A stretch of DNA of 64,000 bases from Asaia bogorensis NBRC 16594 (GTDB lineage Bacteria > Pseudomonadota > Alphaproteobacteria > Acetobacterales > Acetobacteraceae). The stretch lies in the NCBI RefSeq assembly GCF_001547995.1, contig NZ_AP014690.1, positions 2,787,001-2,851,000 on the forward strand, in the 5' to 3' direction. A program made the translations under genes and the position numbers. Under the pieces are notes generated by a model. It searched no databases and was not told the DNA's origin. It saw only the letters and a program-made list of their open reading frames with translations. Below are positions 48,460-57,189 of the stretch, one piece after another (position 1 is the stretch's first letter; every line of letters begins with the position of its first letter).

Positions 48460-51344
48460 GCTGTCACCACATCGCTACAGCGCAGGCAAAGACCCGGATG
48501 AGCCGTCTGGCTCCCGACTTCGGGCAGGACACGCCAGCAGCGCAGGCACTTGCTGCCCTCTGCCTCGCCCACACCCGGTCCCGGATGAGCGCTGACAACG
48601 CCCTCGTGCTCGGTGGTGGCGCTGTCATCGATATAAAGCGACGGCACATTGGTCAGGAGCTGGATATCGGCCTGCGAGACAATGGCGAGTTCAGCCCAGT
48701 CGACGTCCCCAAACACGGCCTGTTCCTGTTCGGTCAGGGGCAGGCTGAGACGGGCTTCGAGAGACGAGCCGATCACGCCACCCCGACGCGCTCCCTCAAG
48801 CTCGGTCGTGATGACGCGGCGCAGAGCACGGATACGGTTCCAGCGCTCGCCCAGCGCCGTGTCATGCCATGCAGGATCGGGCTCGAGGAATGTCTGCAGA
48901 TGCACCGAGCTCTCTTCGCCAAAGCGCGATGTCCATGCTTCTTCAGCCGTGAAGACCAGAACCGGCGCAAGCCAGGTCGCGAGGGCACGATGCAGGATAT
49001 CGAGCACGGTGCGGGCAGCACGACGACGCAGTGAGGACGGCGCATCGCAATAGAGCGCATCCTTGCGCACGTCGAAATAGAAGGCCGAAAGATCGGTCGT
49101 GCAGAACCCGTGCAGCATCGGATATACGCCCACCCATTGATGGGTCTGGACCGCCTGCTTGAGAAGACCGCCCAGATCGCTCAGGCGATGCAGGATATAG
49201 CGCTCCAGCTCGGGAAGCTGCTCGAAAGGTACCGCCTCCTCAGGGGTAAACCCGTCGAGCGCGCCCAGCAGCCAGCGCAGCGTGTTGCGCAGGCGACGAT
49301 AAAGCTCACCCTGCTGCTTGAGGATCTCGTTGCCGATACGCAGGTCTTCGTTGCTGTCGGAATTGACAACCCAAAGGCGAAGGATATCCGCGCCCAGCTT
49401 GTCGGTCACTTCCTTGGGGGCAATCACATTACCCAGCGACTTCGACATCTTGCGGCCCTGCTCATCAAGCACGAAGCCATTGGTGACGATGGCCTTCATG
49501 GGGGCCACGCCACGTGTGCCGACGCTCTCGAGCAGCGAGGACTGGAACCAGCCGCGATGCTGATCGGAGCCCTCAAGGTAGAGATCGGCCGGGAAGTTCA
49601 GGCCATCCTGACCCAGCACGAAGCTGTGGGTCGAGCCGCTTTCAAACCAGACATCGACAATATCGAACACCTGTTCGTACTGCGCAGGGTCACGTCCCTC
49701 ACCCAGGAAGGTGGCAGGGTCAGCGCTGTACCAGATATCGGCACCATGCTCGGCCATGGCATCCACGATACGCTGCATGACCGCCGGATCACGCAGCACC
49801 TCGCCCGTGCTCTTTTCCACGAAAACGGCAATCGGCACGCCCCAGGCGCGCTGTCGACTGATGCACCAGTCAGGGCGCTGTTCGATCATGGAGGTGAGGC
49901 GGTTGCGAGCGGCCTCCGGGACGAAGGTGACATCTGCCAGCGCATCCAGCGCCTTGCGACGCAGGGCCTGATCACCATCCATGCGGATGAACCACTGCGG
50001 GGTGGCGCGGAAAATGATCGGCTTACGCGAGCGCCATGAATGCGGATAGGAGTGCACGATGCTCGACCGGGCCACGAGGCCCGCAGCGGCATTGCCATTG
50101 GCAGCCCAGCGCTGCGCCGCCTCGGTCAGGGCATTGCAGACCGGGTCAGCCGCCTTGAACACGTGGATACCGGCAAAATGGGGAACCCACGGCGCGTAGG
50201 TGCCGTCATCCTGCACGAGTTCGGGCACTTCAATGCCGTATTGCCGTGTCAGCAGGAAGTCGTCCTGACCATGAGCCGGGGCCATGTGCACAAGGCCCGT
50301 ACCGGCATCGGTCGTCACGAACTCGCCGGGCAGCATTGGCACGTCGAATTCATAGCCACAGCCACGCAGCGGGTGGGCACAGATCGTGCCCTCGAGCGCC
50401 TCGCCGGGCAGGGTGTAGAGAATGTGATGGTCCTGGATACCGGCCTGCTTGCAGAAATCGCTTACGCGCTCTTCGGCGACCAGAAAACGTGAGCCGGGAG
50501 CAACGAGGCTGTTCTCTTCCATAATGTCGGCACGCAGCACGACATAGGCAATTTCAGGCCCATAGGCGATGGCGCGATTGGCCGGAATCGTCCAGGGCGT
50601 AGTGGTCCAGATAACCGCAGAAGTCCCCTGAAGAGCCTGACCGGGCGTCGGATCTGCCTCAATGGGGAAGGCCACATGGATCGTGGTGGAGGTGATGTCG
50701 TGATATTCGATCTCGGCTTCAGCGAGCGCTGTCTTCTCGACCGGGCTCCACATGACCGGGCGCAGGCCGCGATACAGTCCGCCATTCAGCAGGAACTTGC
50801 CGATCTCGCCCACGATGGCAGATTCGGATGAAAAATCCATGGTGGCGTAGCGGTTCTTCCACTCGCCCTGCACGCCCAGACGCTTGAATTCTTCGGCCTG
50901 GATGTCGAGCCAGCGACGCGCGTATTCGCGACATTCGGCGCGGAACTGCAGAACAGGCACATCGTCCTTGTTCTTGCCTGCCTTGCGGTATTCTTCCTCG
51001 ACACGCCATTCGATCGGCAGGCCGTGACAATCCCAGCCAGGCACATAGCGCACACGAGCGCCATTCATGCGCTGGGCACGGTTGATCACGTCCTTGTTGA
51101 TCTTGTTCAGGGCGTGACCGATATGCAGGTGACCGTTTGCATAGGGCGGGCCATCATGCAGGGTGAAAACCGGCTTGCCCTTGTCTGCCTCGATAATGCT
51201 CTCATCCAGCCCCATCGACTCCCAGCGCGCCAGAATTTCCGGCTCACGCGTCGGCAGATTGCCACGCATCGGGAAGCTGGTACGGGGCAGAAAGACCGTG
51301 TCGCGATAACGGTCCTGAGGATCTTGGCTTTTGGAATCAGGCAT
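48456..51344 (-). CDS. ileS: Isoleucine--tRNA ligase
   Basis: A 962-residue class I synthetase. GHLHIGHALNK is the HIGH motif and GRKMSKSLGN the KMSKS motif. The editing (CP1) domain includes TTTPWTIPANRAIAYGP and DAGTGLVHMAPAHGQDD. The C-terminus has a zinc site CLRCWRV...CLRCSDVV, typical of bacterial-type mupirocin-sensitive enzymes. It heads the ileS-lspA-DUF3035-mutL group on the minus strand. Confidence 0.96.
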   Translation of the reverse strand: MPDSKSQDPQDRYRDTVFLPRTSFPMRGNLPTREPEILARWESMGLDESIIEADKGKPVFTLHDGPPYANGHLHIGHALNKINKDVINRAQRMNGARVRYVPGWDCHGLPIEWRVEEEYRKAGKNKDDVPVLQFRAECREYARRWLDIQAEEFKRLGVQGEWKNRYATMDFSSESAIVGEIGKFLLNGGLYRGLRPVMWSPVEKTALAEAEIEYHDITSTTIHVAFPIEADPTPGQALQGTSAVIWTTTPWTIPANRAIAYGPEIAYVVLRADIMEENSLVAPGSRFLVAEERVSDFCKQAGIQDHHILYTLPGEALEGTICAHPLRGCGYEFDVPMLPGEFVTTDAGTGLVHMAPAHGQDDFLLTRQYGIEVPELVQDDGTYAPWVPHFAGIHVFKAADPVCNALTEAAQRWAANGNAAAGLVARSSIVHSYPHSWRSRKPIIFRATPQWFIRMDGDQALRRKALDALADVTFVPEAARNRLTSMIEQRPDWCISRQRAWGVPIAVFVEKSTGEVLRDPAVMQRIVDAMAEHGADIWYSADPATFLGEGRDPAQYEQVFDIVDVWFESGSTHSFVLGQDGLNFPADLYLEGSDQHRGWFQSSLLESVGTRGVAPMKAIVTNGFVLDEQGRKMSKSLGNVIAPKEVTDKLGADILRLWVVNSDSNEDLRIGNEILKQQGELYRRLRNTLRWLLGALDGFTPEEAVPFEQLPELERYILHRLSDLGGLLKQAVQTHQWVGVYPMLHGFCTTDLSAFYFDVRKDALYCDAPSSLRRRAARTVLDILHRALATWLAPVLVFTAEEAWTSRFGEESSVHLQTFLEPDPAWHDTALGERWNRIRALRRVITTELEGARRGGVIGSSLEARLSLPLTEQEQAVFGDVDWAELAIVSQADIQLLTNVPSLYIDDSATTEHEGVVSAHPGPGVGEAEGSKCLRCWRVLPEVGSQTAHPGLCLRCSDVVTA

Positions 51345-51523
51345 TTTCGATCAATCGACGGAGTCAGGGAACCGGGAGTTATGCGAATAGGGAGGCTCGC
51401 GGGTCAAGTGCCGAGGTGCAATGCGGCGATGATCGGGGCTGGATAACGGTCAGCCAAGGAATGGATCTGGCGACGATATACGCTGCCTTCACTGTCAGGA
51501 GGCATGTTATCAATCTGTATTTG

Positions 51524-51982
51524 ATGTTACCATTACTGAAAATACGGGAAAATCCGATAAAGAACCTTATCCTGCTCGCTCTTTCGATCGTGTCATGCCT
51601 GGCATGTACAGAGTCTCGTGCTGGATAGTTCAAATTCGATACTGAAATCACGATTGCACAGATCGACAGGGTGGTTGCCGTTCTCAACAAAAAAGCACCC
51701 GATTATGAAAATGAGATGGAAACGATCACGGCGGCCAGTCGCGATGGGCGGATTCTCGTTGAGGAAATCGAACTGACCCGGGAGGCTGACAACTGTATCC
51801 AGGCGTTCTCCAGAGACAAGCTCAAACAGCTTCTCTATGACGCGACAGCCAATCGTTACTGCAACACCAATCTGAAGTTTCTGATGGATGGAAATATGTC
51901 GCTAAGACTGATTTTTTTCCTGCATGGCAAGGAGTTCTATCGCGTTCTCCAGACCCCGTTTTCATGCACGATCGTCAACTGA
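51524..51982 (+). pseudogene. Small lipoprotein-like gene interrupted by an in-frame TAG
   Basis: From ATG 51524 the frame gives a basic start (MLPLLKIRENPIKN), a hydrophobic stretch and a lipobox-like IVSC (LLALSIVSCLACTES), as in a lipoprotein. At codon 35 a TAG (51626-51628) interrupts it. The same frame then runs open for another 117 codons, with a soluble-looking sequence (ITIAQIDRVVAVLNKKAPDYE, two later cysteines, C-terminal PFSCTIVN). Signal peptide before the stop and mature-like domain after it suggest one ancestral gene with a nonsense mutation. An internal ATG at 51716 could give a leaderless product. Base composition is lower in GC than the neighbours. I do not recognise the family. 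Confidence 0.6.
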
Positions 51983-52026
51983 CCAGGCGCACCCCGATCA
52001 CAACCCCAGCCCGCTCTCTATCGGCC

Positions 52027-52239
52027 TTACGAGCGGCGAATTCTCGTCGTCGGAAGACCAGGCCCGGAACAGACGGCATCGAGTGTCGTGTCGATCTGCT
52101 CACCAAGTGAAGCCAAGTCCTGCCGCAGGAAATCGCGCAGGCGCATCAAGCGTGAAACGCTCTCACGGCGGCGGTTCTCTTTTTGGGCAATATGCTGTTC
52201 CATTGCCTGCATCTGATACATTTGCATCGCACCGAACAT
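52027..52239 (-). CDS. Small hypothetical protein, helical and charged
   Basis: A 70-residue frame with a strong GGAGG ribosome-binding site five bases before ATG 52239. The product begins with a Met/Gln-rich segment (MFGAMQMYQMQAMEQHI), continues with a charged amphipathic helix (RRRESVSRLMRLRDFLRQDL) and ends in a short basic tail. It could form a coiled coil. It lies alone in the lower-GC patch between the interrupted gene and fosA. No family is recognised. The ribosome-binding site is the main support. Confidence 0.5.
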   Translation of the reverse strand: MFGAMQMYQMQAMEQHIAQKENRRRESVSRLMRLRDFLRQDLASLGEQIDTTLDAVCSGPGLPTTRIRRS

Positions 52240-52361
52240 GACAGCCTCCCACGCCTCATTAACCGTGGGTAATCTATAACATCAAGTCATGTGAGATAAA
52301 ACATATAAAACTTCACAAAAAAGGCAAGTCCTCCTCAGGCCTTTCCTGTCGGGGTCATCGT

Positions 52362-52772
52362 TCAATGATCCCCGCCTGATGCGGCCTGGAGCGATCGCAA
52401 ACGGGTCGAAAGCGATCCCACATGGATTTCGAGCTTGTGACCATCAGGATCGAGAAAATAGAGCGAATCGCCTTCGCTTCTGTTCTGCTTCCAGAGCGTT
52501 ACTTTGCCGAGGAGCCTTTCACACATCGGGGCAAATCCTGCGGGCTCGACAGTGAAAGCCAGATGGGAGTCATCACGCCGGGAAATGGCTTGCGAGTCAG
52601 GCAGCAACTCAAGACAAAGCCAAAGGGAGCCAGCCTCGAGATACGCTCCCTTCTCCCATCTCTCACGAAGGGCGCAGCCAAGAAGATCGCGATAAAACGG
52701 AATTGACCGATCAAGATCGCGAACACAGAGCGTGACGTGATTGATGCCCCTGATCAGACTTCTGTCAGACAA
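52362..52772 (-). CDS. fosA: FosA-type fosfomycin glutathione transferase
   Basis: A 136-residue vicinal-oxygen-chelate protein closely resembling FosA, which adds glutathione to fosfomycin. Metal ligands map to H12 (INHVTL), H70 (DSHLAF) and E115 (HKLEIHVG). The potassium and phosphonate loop WKQNRSEGDSLYFLDPDGH matches FosA almost residue for residue, and R124 (LSTRL) corresponds to the conserved arginine. The frame has no ATG or GTG near its beginning. TTG 52772 is the only usual start, 22 bases after the ribF stop, with a weak ribosome-binding site. It is the last gene of the recX-to-ribF run. Confidence 0.88.
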   Translation of the reverse strand: MSDRSLIRGINHVTLCVRDLDRSIPFYRDLLGCALRERWEKGAYLEAGSLWLCLELLPDSQAISRRDDSHLAFTVEPAGFAPMCERLLGKVTLWKQNRSEGDSLYFLDPDGHKLEIHVGSLSTRLRSLQAASGGDH

Positions 52773-52794
52773 AACCAGGGTCTCGCGTGTTCAA

Positions 52795-53724
52795 TCAAGG
52801 AAGAGCGGAAAGCACGAGACGTGCGCTTGCAGCATCCTCGGCAATCTGTGCCTTCAGTTCGTCAAGGCCGTTGAACCGACGCTCATCACGCAGAAGCTTG
52901 TGCAGGCTGACCTCAAGCGTCTGACCGTAAAGATCTTCATTCAGGTCGAAAAGATGCGCCTCGAGCCGACTTTCCTGCCCGTCATTGATTGTCGGACGGC
53001 GGCCAATATTTGCGACACCCGGGCTGATCCTTCCGTCAGGGTGGCGCACTGTCACGGCATAAACACCACGTGCGGGTTCAATATGTCGTCCGAGGGGAAT
53101 ATTGGCCGTAGGAAAACCGAGAAGGCGCCCGCGTTTATCGCCATGGGCGACCTCGCCCCGGATGAACCATGACCGGCCGAGTTCCTCAGCGGCGCGCTCG
53201 GGGTAACCTTCCTGTAGCAGACGCCGGATTCGTGAGGACGAAAAAGGACCGCTGATATCGGTCAGGGGCGGCACCACAGTCAGCCCGATACCGAGCGTCT
53301 CGAGCTTGCGCGCGAGGTAGTCGATATTGCCCGCTCTGCGATGGCCAAAAGCGAAATCAGGCCCGCAAGCCACATGCTGAACGCCCAGCGCGCTGTGAAG
53401 CACATCCTCGACAAACTGGTCCGGGCTCAGATGACTGAAATCGGCATCGAACGGCAGCTGGAAGATGGAGCGTACGCCCTGCTCATGCAGAAAGAAGGCT
53501 CTTGTCTCGGGCAGCATGAGACGCAGGGGGGGGTCCTGAGGACGAAAATACTCGCGCGGATGCGGCTCGAAGGTGACTGCCCCAAGCGCCAGGTCGGGCC
53601 GCGCACCGTGAAGGGATCTGAGAAGATGGACATGCCCGAGATGCACACCATCGAAATTACCGAGAGCTACGGCGGCACCACGGGCTTTTGCGGGTATCGC
53701 CGTCCAGTTCTCGTACAGGGTCAT
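52795..53724 (-). CDS. ribF: Bifunctional riboflavin kinase/FAD synthetase
   Basis: A 309-residue enzyme making FMN and then FAD. The N-terminal adenylyltransferase has VALGNFDGVHLGHVHLL and CGPDFAFGHRRAGNI. The C-terminal kinase has GDKRGRLLGFPTANIPLG and GVANIGRRPTINDG, with the catalytic glutamate region SRLEAHLFD. ATG 53724 overlaps the mtnC stop codon (ATGA). A long upstream extension to 53826 lies inside mtnC and is rejected. Coupling of ribF to methionine-salvage genes is unusual. Confidence 0.94.
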   Translation of the reverse strand: MTLYENWTAIPAKARGAAVALGNFDGVHLGHVHLLRSLHGARPDLALGAVTFEPHPREYFRPQDPPLRLMLPETRAFFLHEQGVRSIFQLPFDADFSHLSPDQFVEDVLHSALGVQHVACGPDFAFGHRRAGNIDYLARKLETLGIGLTVVPPLTDISGPFSSSRIRRLLQEGYPERAAEELGRSWFIRGEVAHGDKRGRLLGFPTANIPLGRHIEPARGVYAVTVRHPDGRISPGVANIGRRPTINDGQESRLEAHLFDLNEDLYGQTLEVSLHKLLRDERRFNGLDELKAQIAEDAASARLVLSALP

Positions 53725-54413
53725 GAAACCGGCAGCTCGAACTGTCGGCTGACACCTGCCAGGTCGATAGCCTGACGAACACCTGCATGAGGCTGGGTGC
53801 CATCCTCGGCACGAACAAGCTGGCAAACCTTGAGCCCGGCCTCAAGAGCGGCGTCGAGTTCGGCCCCCACATCGGAAAGGAACAGGATCTCTTCGGGGGC
53901 AACACCTGCCCGAGCAGCAATCTCGCGATAGCTTTCGGCAATCTTCTTGCCGCCAATATCGAGGTCGTAAAATGCCTCAAACAGATCTGTCAGATCACCC
54001 GCATCAGAATAGCCATAGAGCAGGCGCTGTGCGCTGGCAGAGCCCGAAGAGTACACCGCAAGGCGCAACCCTGCCTTGTGCCACGCCCTCAGGGCAGAGG
54101 GTACGTCTGGGTAGAGACGGGCCTTGAGTTCACCGCTTTCGAAACCCGTTTTCCAGGCAAGGCCTTGCAGGGACTTCAGAGGGGCCACCTTCTCGTCGCG
54201 TACCGTCCAGTCATGGAGCTGCGCCACAGGATCACATCCTGGATTGGCCGCCTCGATATCGGCCAGCGCGACCTTGACCAGCGGATCGCTGGCCTTTTCG
54301 CGCAGCAGATCGGGCATGACCTTGTCCGAATACGGAAACAGCACATCCTTGACGAAGGAAATCGGCAGGGTTGTTCCCTCGATATCGAGCAGAATCAGAC
54401 GAATAGCGCTCAT
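53721..54413 (-). CDS. mtnC: Acireductone synthase (enolase-phosphatase E1)
   Basis: A 230-residue HAD-superfamily enzyme of the methionine salvage pathway. It enolises and dephosphorylates 2,3-diketo-5-methylthiopentyl-1-phosphate to acireductone. Motif I is LLDIEGTTLPISFVKDVLFP, motif II VYSSGSASAQ, the lysine lies in DIGGKKIAESY and the final acidic motif in FLSDVGAELDAA. It overlaps mtnD by four bases and ribF by four. Confidence 0.95.
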   Translation of the reverse strand: MSAIRLILLDIEGTTLPISFVKDVLFPYSDKVMPDLLREKASDPLVKVALADIEAANPGCDPVAQLHDWTVRDEKVAPLKSLQGLAWKTGFESGELKARLYPDVPSALRAWHKAGLRLAVYSSGSASAQRLLYGYSDAGDLTDLFEAFYDLDIGGKKIAESYREIAARAGVAPEEILFLSDVGAELDAALEAGLKVCQLVRAEDGTQPHAGVRQAIDLAGVSRQFELPVS

Positions 54414-54967
54414 GCGGCAATATCCGGAATCGTGACGGGAAAACGACGGGCAATCTCGTCACCGGTATAATCGGCAACCCAGCCTGTCGTGTCTGTGAAG
54501 ACGCGCAGCGCAACGACGTCGGGCGACAGACCAGCATCGAACCAGTGAGGCGTTCCCGCCGGGACGGAAATCAGATCACCCTGGACACAGAGCACGGAAT
54601 AGACCTTGTCGCCCACATGGAGCACGAAGGCCCCCTGCCCATGCACGAAGAAACGAACCTCATCTTCGCTATGGGTATGCTCAGACAGGTATTTCTCGCG
54701 CATGGCGGCAATCTGGGGGGTGTGGCGGTCAAACCGCACCACGTCGGCACTGCCTGCACCAGTCTCACCCATCAGCCCGTCGAGATAGGGGCGATACGCC
54801 TCCAGAATTTCCTCAGGGGGCGCGTCCTTCGCCGGCGTCACGGGGGACTGCCAGCGCTCGAAACGCACATTCAGAGGGCGCAGCGTCTCTACGATTTCAC
54901 GTCCATCCTGCGTATCGAGCAGAATGGTCTCAGGCGCGTCATCGCGATAGATCGTCAGTCGGCTCAT
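54410..54967 (-). CDS. mtnD: Acireductone dioxygenase
   Basis: A 185-residue cupin enzyme. With Fe(II) it forms the keto-acid precursor of methionine, and with Ni(II) an off-pathway product. Metal ligands are in EHTHSEDEVRFFVHG (H, H, E) and GTPHWFDAG (H). It is coupled by four-base overlaps to mtnB upstream and mtnC downstream, in pathway order B-D-C. Confidence 0.95.
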   Translation of the reverse strand: MSRLTIYRDDAPETILLDTQDGREIVETLRPLNVRFERWQSPVTPAKDAPPEEILEAYRPYLDGLMGETGAGSADVVRFDRHTPQIAAMREKYLSEHTHSEDEVRFFVHGQGAFVLHVGDKVYSVLCVQGDLISVPAGTPHWFDAGLSPDVVALRVFTDTTGWVADYTGDEIARRFPVTIPDIAA

Positions 54968-55581
54968 GCTTTCCGCCTTTCGAGTTCGCAGGCCAGCAGG
55001 AATTCCAGCCCTTCGAGACGGGCCAGCGCCATCGCCATGTCCCGCCCCCAGACATAAACACCATGTCCCCGGATGATATAGCCCGCAGGCATTTTTCCGA
55101 GTGAGGGCGCGACGACGCCTGCCAGCCTTGCGATATCCTGGTCGTTGTCGAAAACAGGCACGTCAATGGACGTCGCGTGGGTCGATTGACCCTCGAAAAC
55201 CTTCAGCAGTTCGTAACCCGCCAAAGTGAGGGACGCCCCCGGCATCACCATGGAAAGCACGGTTGCTGCAACAGAATGACCATGCAGCACTGCCCCGACC
55301 GAAGGATCGAAAGCGTAAAGCTGTGTGTGCAGCAATGTCTCGGCACTGGCCTTTTGCGTCGCATCAAGCGGGTGCCCCTGCGGGTCGATCTCGATCACAT
55401 CCTGCTCGGCCAGGAAGCCCTTGTGACCTCCGGAGCGTGTAATCGCGATGCGCCCGTCAGACAGGCGTCGGCTCAGATTGCCCGCCGTGGCAGGAACCCA
55501 GCCGCGCTGGTCCATTCGCTGTCCGGCCCGGATCACATCCTGCACAGCACCCGACCAGAGCCGGTCAGAAACCTCGGTCAT
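54964..55581 (-). CDS. mtnB: Methylthioribulose-1-phosphate dehydratase
   Basis: A 205-residue class II aldolase-fold zinc enzyme that dehydrates 5-methylthioribulose-1-phosphate in methionine salvage. The zinc histidines are in AVLHGHSVAATVL and IRGHGVYVWGRD. The substrate loop is NLSRRLSDGRIAITRSGGHKG. mtnA and the MTA/MTR enzymes are not in the window. It begins seven bases after tatA. Confidence 0.93.
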   Translation of the reverse strand: MTEVSDRLWSGAVQDVIRAGQRMDQRGWVPATAGNLSRRLSDGRIAITRSGGHKGFLAEQDVIEIDPQGHPLDATQKASAETLLHTQLYAFDPSVGAVLHGHSVAATVLSMVMPGASLTLAGYELLKVFEGQSTHATSIDVPVFDNDQDIARLAGVVAPSLGKMPAGYIIRGHGVYVWGRDMAMALARLEGLEFLLACELERRKA

Positions 55582-55588
55582 GAACAGC

Positions 55589-55891
55589 TCAGTGATTGGT
55601 GTTGTTCACACTGCCGCCGGAAACCGGAGGCGTGTACTGGGGTGCCTGAAAATTCCCGTGGGGAACACCCTGAGACGCGCCCTGGGCATTGCCATGCGGC
55701 GGGGGGGCAATCTGCCCGTTGGGCTGGGCCGGATGGGTGTCCATGGATTCGTCTTCGGCCATGTTCTTCTTGAAGGATTTGATGCCCTTCGCAAAGTCGC
55801 CCATCAGCCCGCTGATCTTGCTGCCACCACCGAACAGGATGAGCACAACGGCAAGCACTATCAGCCAGTGCAGGGGACTCATGCTACCCAT
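55589..55891 (-). CDS. tatA: Twin-arginine translocase subunit TatA
   Basis: A 100-residue TatA. One N-terminal membrane helix ([20 protein letters not shown]) is followed by an FGG hinge and an amphipathic helix ([16 protein letters not shown]). A Pro/Gln/Asn-rich tail takes up the second half ([16 protein letters not shown]). TatA forms the pore for folded proteins with TatB and TatC, which are not in this window. AAGGAG lies about seven bases before ATG 55891. Confidence 0.92.
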   Translation of the reverse strand: MGSMSPLHWLIVLAVVLILFGGGSKISGLMGDFAKGIKSFKKNMAEDESMDTHPAQPNGQIAPPPHGNAQGASQGVPHGNFQAPQYTPPVSGGSVNNTNH

Positions 55892-55942
55892 AATCTCTCT
55901 CCTTGTGTGACGGGACCATCCAGCCGTCTTTTTTCTCGCTTC

Positions 55943-56500
55943 TCACATGGCGTGATCACGCGCCACTTGCAAGCGCGCAATATCGTCCAGATCACGCGGT
56001 ACGATAAAGCCGTAAGTGGGATAGGCACGCGCACCAAGGCTCCTGATGGGGGCCCAGTAAACGCGCACGAGAGACCAGTCATTCCCGGGAGAGACATCAA
56101 TGACCGGCACGGATCGATCAATCCGGCCCGGCTCCCAATTGGCATGTTCCACGAGGATCTTGCGCGACGAGACCGTACTGCGCACCACAGAAACATGACC
56201 TGATGGCAGGCGCCCGGTCGAACGAAACACAAGGATCTCGCCCTGCGCCGGCGTCTGCGTTCGCCGGTATTTGCCTGAGGCACCACGCCACCATGATGAT
56301 GCAGCCCCATAAAGTGCCACGCCTGTCTTGGCTCGTGCATAAGGTGCGCACTGGAGCGGGCCATTGAAACTGGCGCGGCTATATTCCCGCGGGCCACCCC
56401 CACAGGCTGCGAGCCCCAGACACAGGCCCAGCCCAAACCCACGCCCCAGAAACGGGCTCAATTTGCGCAAGGTCTTTCTTTCCAACCCAGTGTCTCTCAT
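55943..56500 (-). CDS. CHAP-domain lipoprotein (putative peptidoglycan amidase/endopeptidase)
   Basis: A 185-residue protein with a lipoprotein signal (GLCLGLAAC, cysteine about residue 33) and a CHAP domain. The nucleophile cysteine is in LQCAPYARAKTG, the histidine in LPSGHVSVVR and a third polar residue in VEHANWEPG. CHAP enzymes cut peptidoglycan cross-links or the amide to muramic acid. It overlaps the recX stop by four bases, so both are made together. Function on this organism's own wall is inferred. Confidence 0.82.
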   Translation of the reverse strand: MRDTGLERKTLRKLSPFLGRGFGLGLCLGLAACGGGPREYSRASFNGPLQCAPYARAKTGVALYGAASSWWRGASGKYRRTQTPAQGEILVFRSTGRLPSGHVSVVRSTVSSRKILVEHANWEPGRIDRSVPVIDVSPGNDWSLVRVYWAPIRSLGARAYPTYGFIVPRDLDDIARLQVARDHAM

Positions 56501-57129
56501 GACGATTTGAGCGCCATGACGCGATCCTCCGCTTCTGTCAGATCCAGAGCCAGCGCCTGTTCGGCCACATCTCGGCCAAATCCGGCGCGGGCAAAAATCG
56601 CCAGGGCCCGCTGATGAACCTCCCCTGCGTCACTGCGGGCCATCTCGCCCTCATCCCGGCTGAAGGGGCCAAGCCGACGCTTGCGGGCCAGAACAAGGGC
56701 TGCCGCCAGCTCACGCTCCTTTGCTTCGTCGTCATGCCGATGGCCGAGAGCCTCTTCCATCGCTTCGCCCAACGTCTCGGCCCCGATCCCTTTCTGGGTG
56801 AGGCTGGCCGCCACGGCACGGCGGGACCGCCCGGACCGGGTCAGGCTGAGTGAGCGGGAACGCGCGAAGGCGGCATCATCCAGTGCGCCGATACGACGCA
56901 TATCGCTCACGATTGCGGCAATAACGGCGCGGCTTTTCTCGCGCTCTGAGTCGATCTGGTCTGTCTCGCCTCCCTGTGTGGCGAATTTACGCGCCCAGCG
57001 CATCACGGCGCGGTCGAGCACCTGCGCAAGCCCCTGTTCGGTCGCGGCAAAGCGCGCCAGATGACGCAGGGCCGCCTCACGCAGGGTTTCCGCTGTCGGC
57101 GGGGGAGTCTGATCCGGAATCGCTGACAT
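56497..57129 (-). CDS. recX: Regulatory protein RecX
   Basis: A 210-residue RecX-like protein, an inhibitor of RecA filaments. It shows the three-helix repeats: LRHLARFAATEQGL, VSDMRRIGALDDAAFARSRSLSLTRSGRSRRAV, and FARAGFGRDVAEQALAL at the end. ATG 57129 is chosen. An upstream ATG at 57153 and a much longer frame to 57492, which runs into the divergent D-aminopeptidase gene, are less likely. It starts the minus-strand run that ends with fosA. Confidence 0.82.
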   Translation of the reverse strand: MSAIPDQTPPPTAETLREAALRHLARFAATEQGLAQVLDRAVMRWARKFATQGGETDQIDSEREKSRAVIAAIVSDMRRIGALDDAAFARSRSLSLTRSGRSRRAVAASLTQKGIGAETLGEAMEEALGHRHDDEAKERELAAALVLARKRRLGPFSRDEGEMARSDAGEVHQRALAIFARAGFGRDVAEQALALDLTEAEDRVMALKSS

Positions 57130-57189
57130 GAAAGGATTGTGCCATAATTTCATGGCAGCAACATGGTAAAAACCCACCGGAGATTCCCC

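Noticed and set aside
49110-50039. 309-codon plus-strand frame
   Set aside because: It is antisense to ileS and has a composition typical of reverse frames in GC-rich DNA.
51626-51628. TAG read as a recoded amino acid (pyrrolysine-like) in the lipoprotein-like gene
   Set aside because: Pyrrolysine coding is not known in acetic acid bacteria and no Pyl genes are in the window. A nonsense mutation is simpler.
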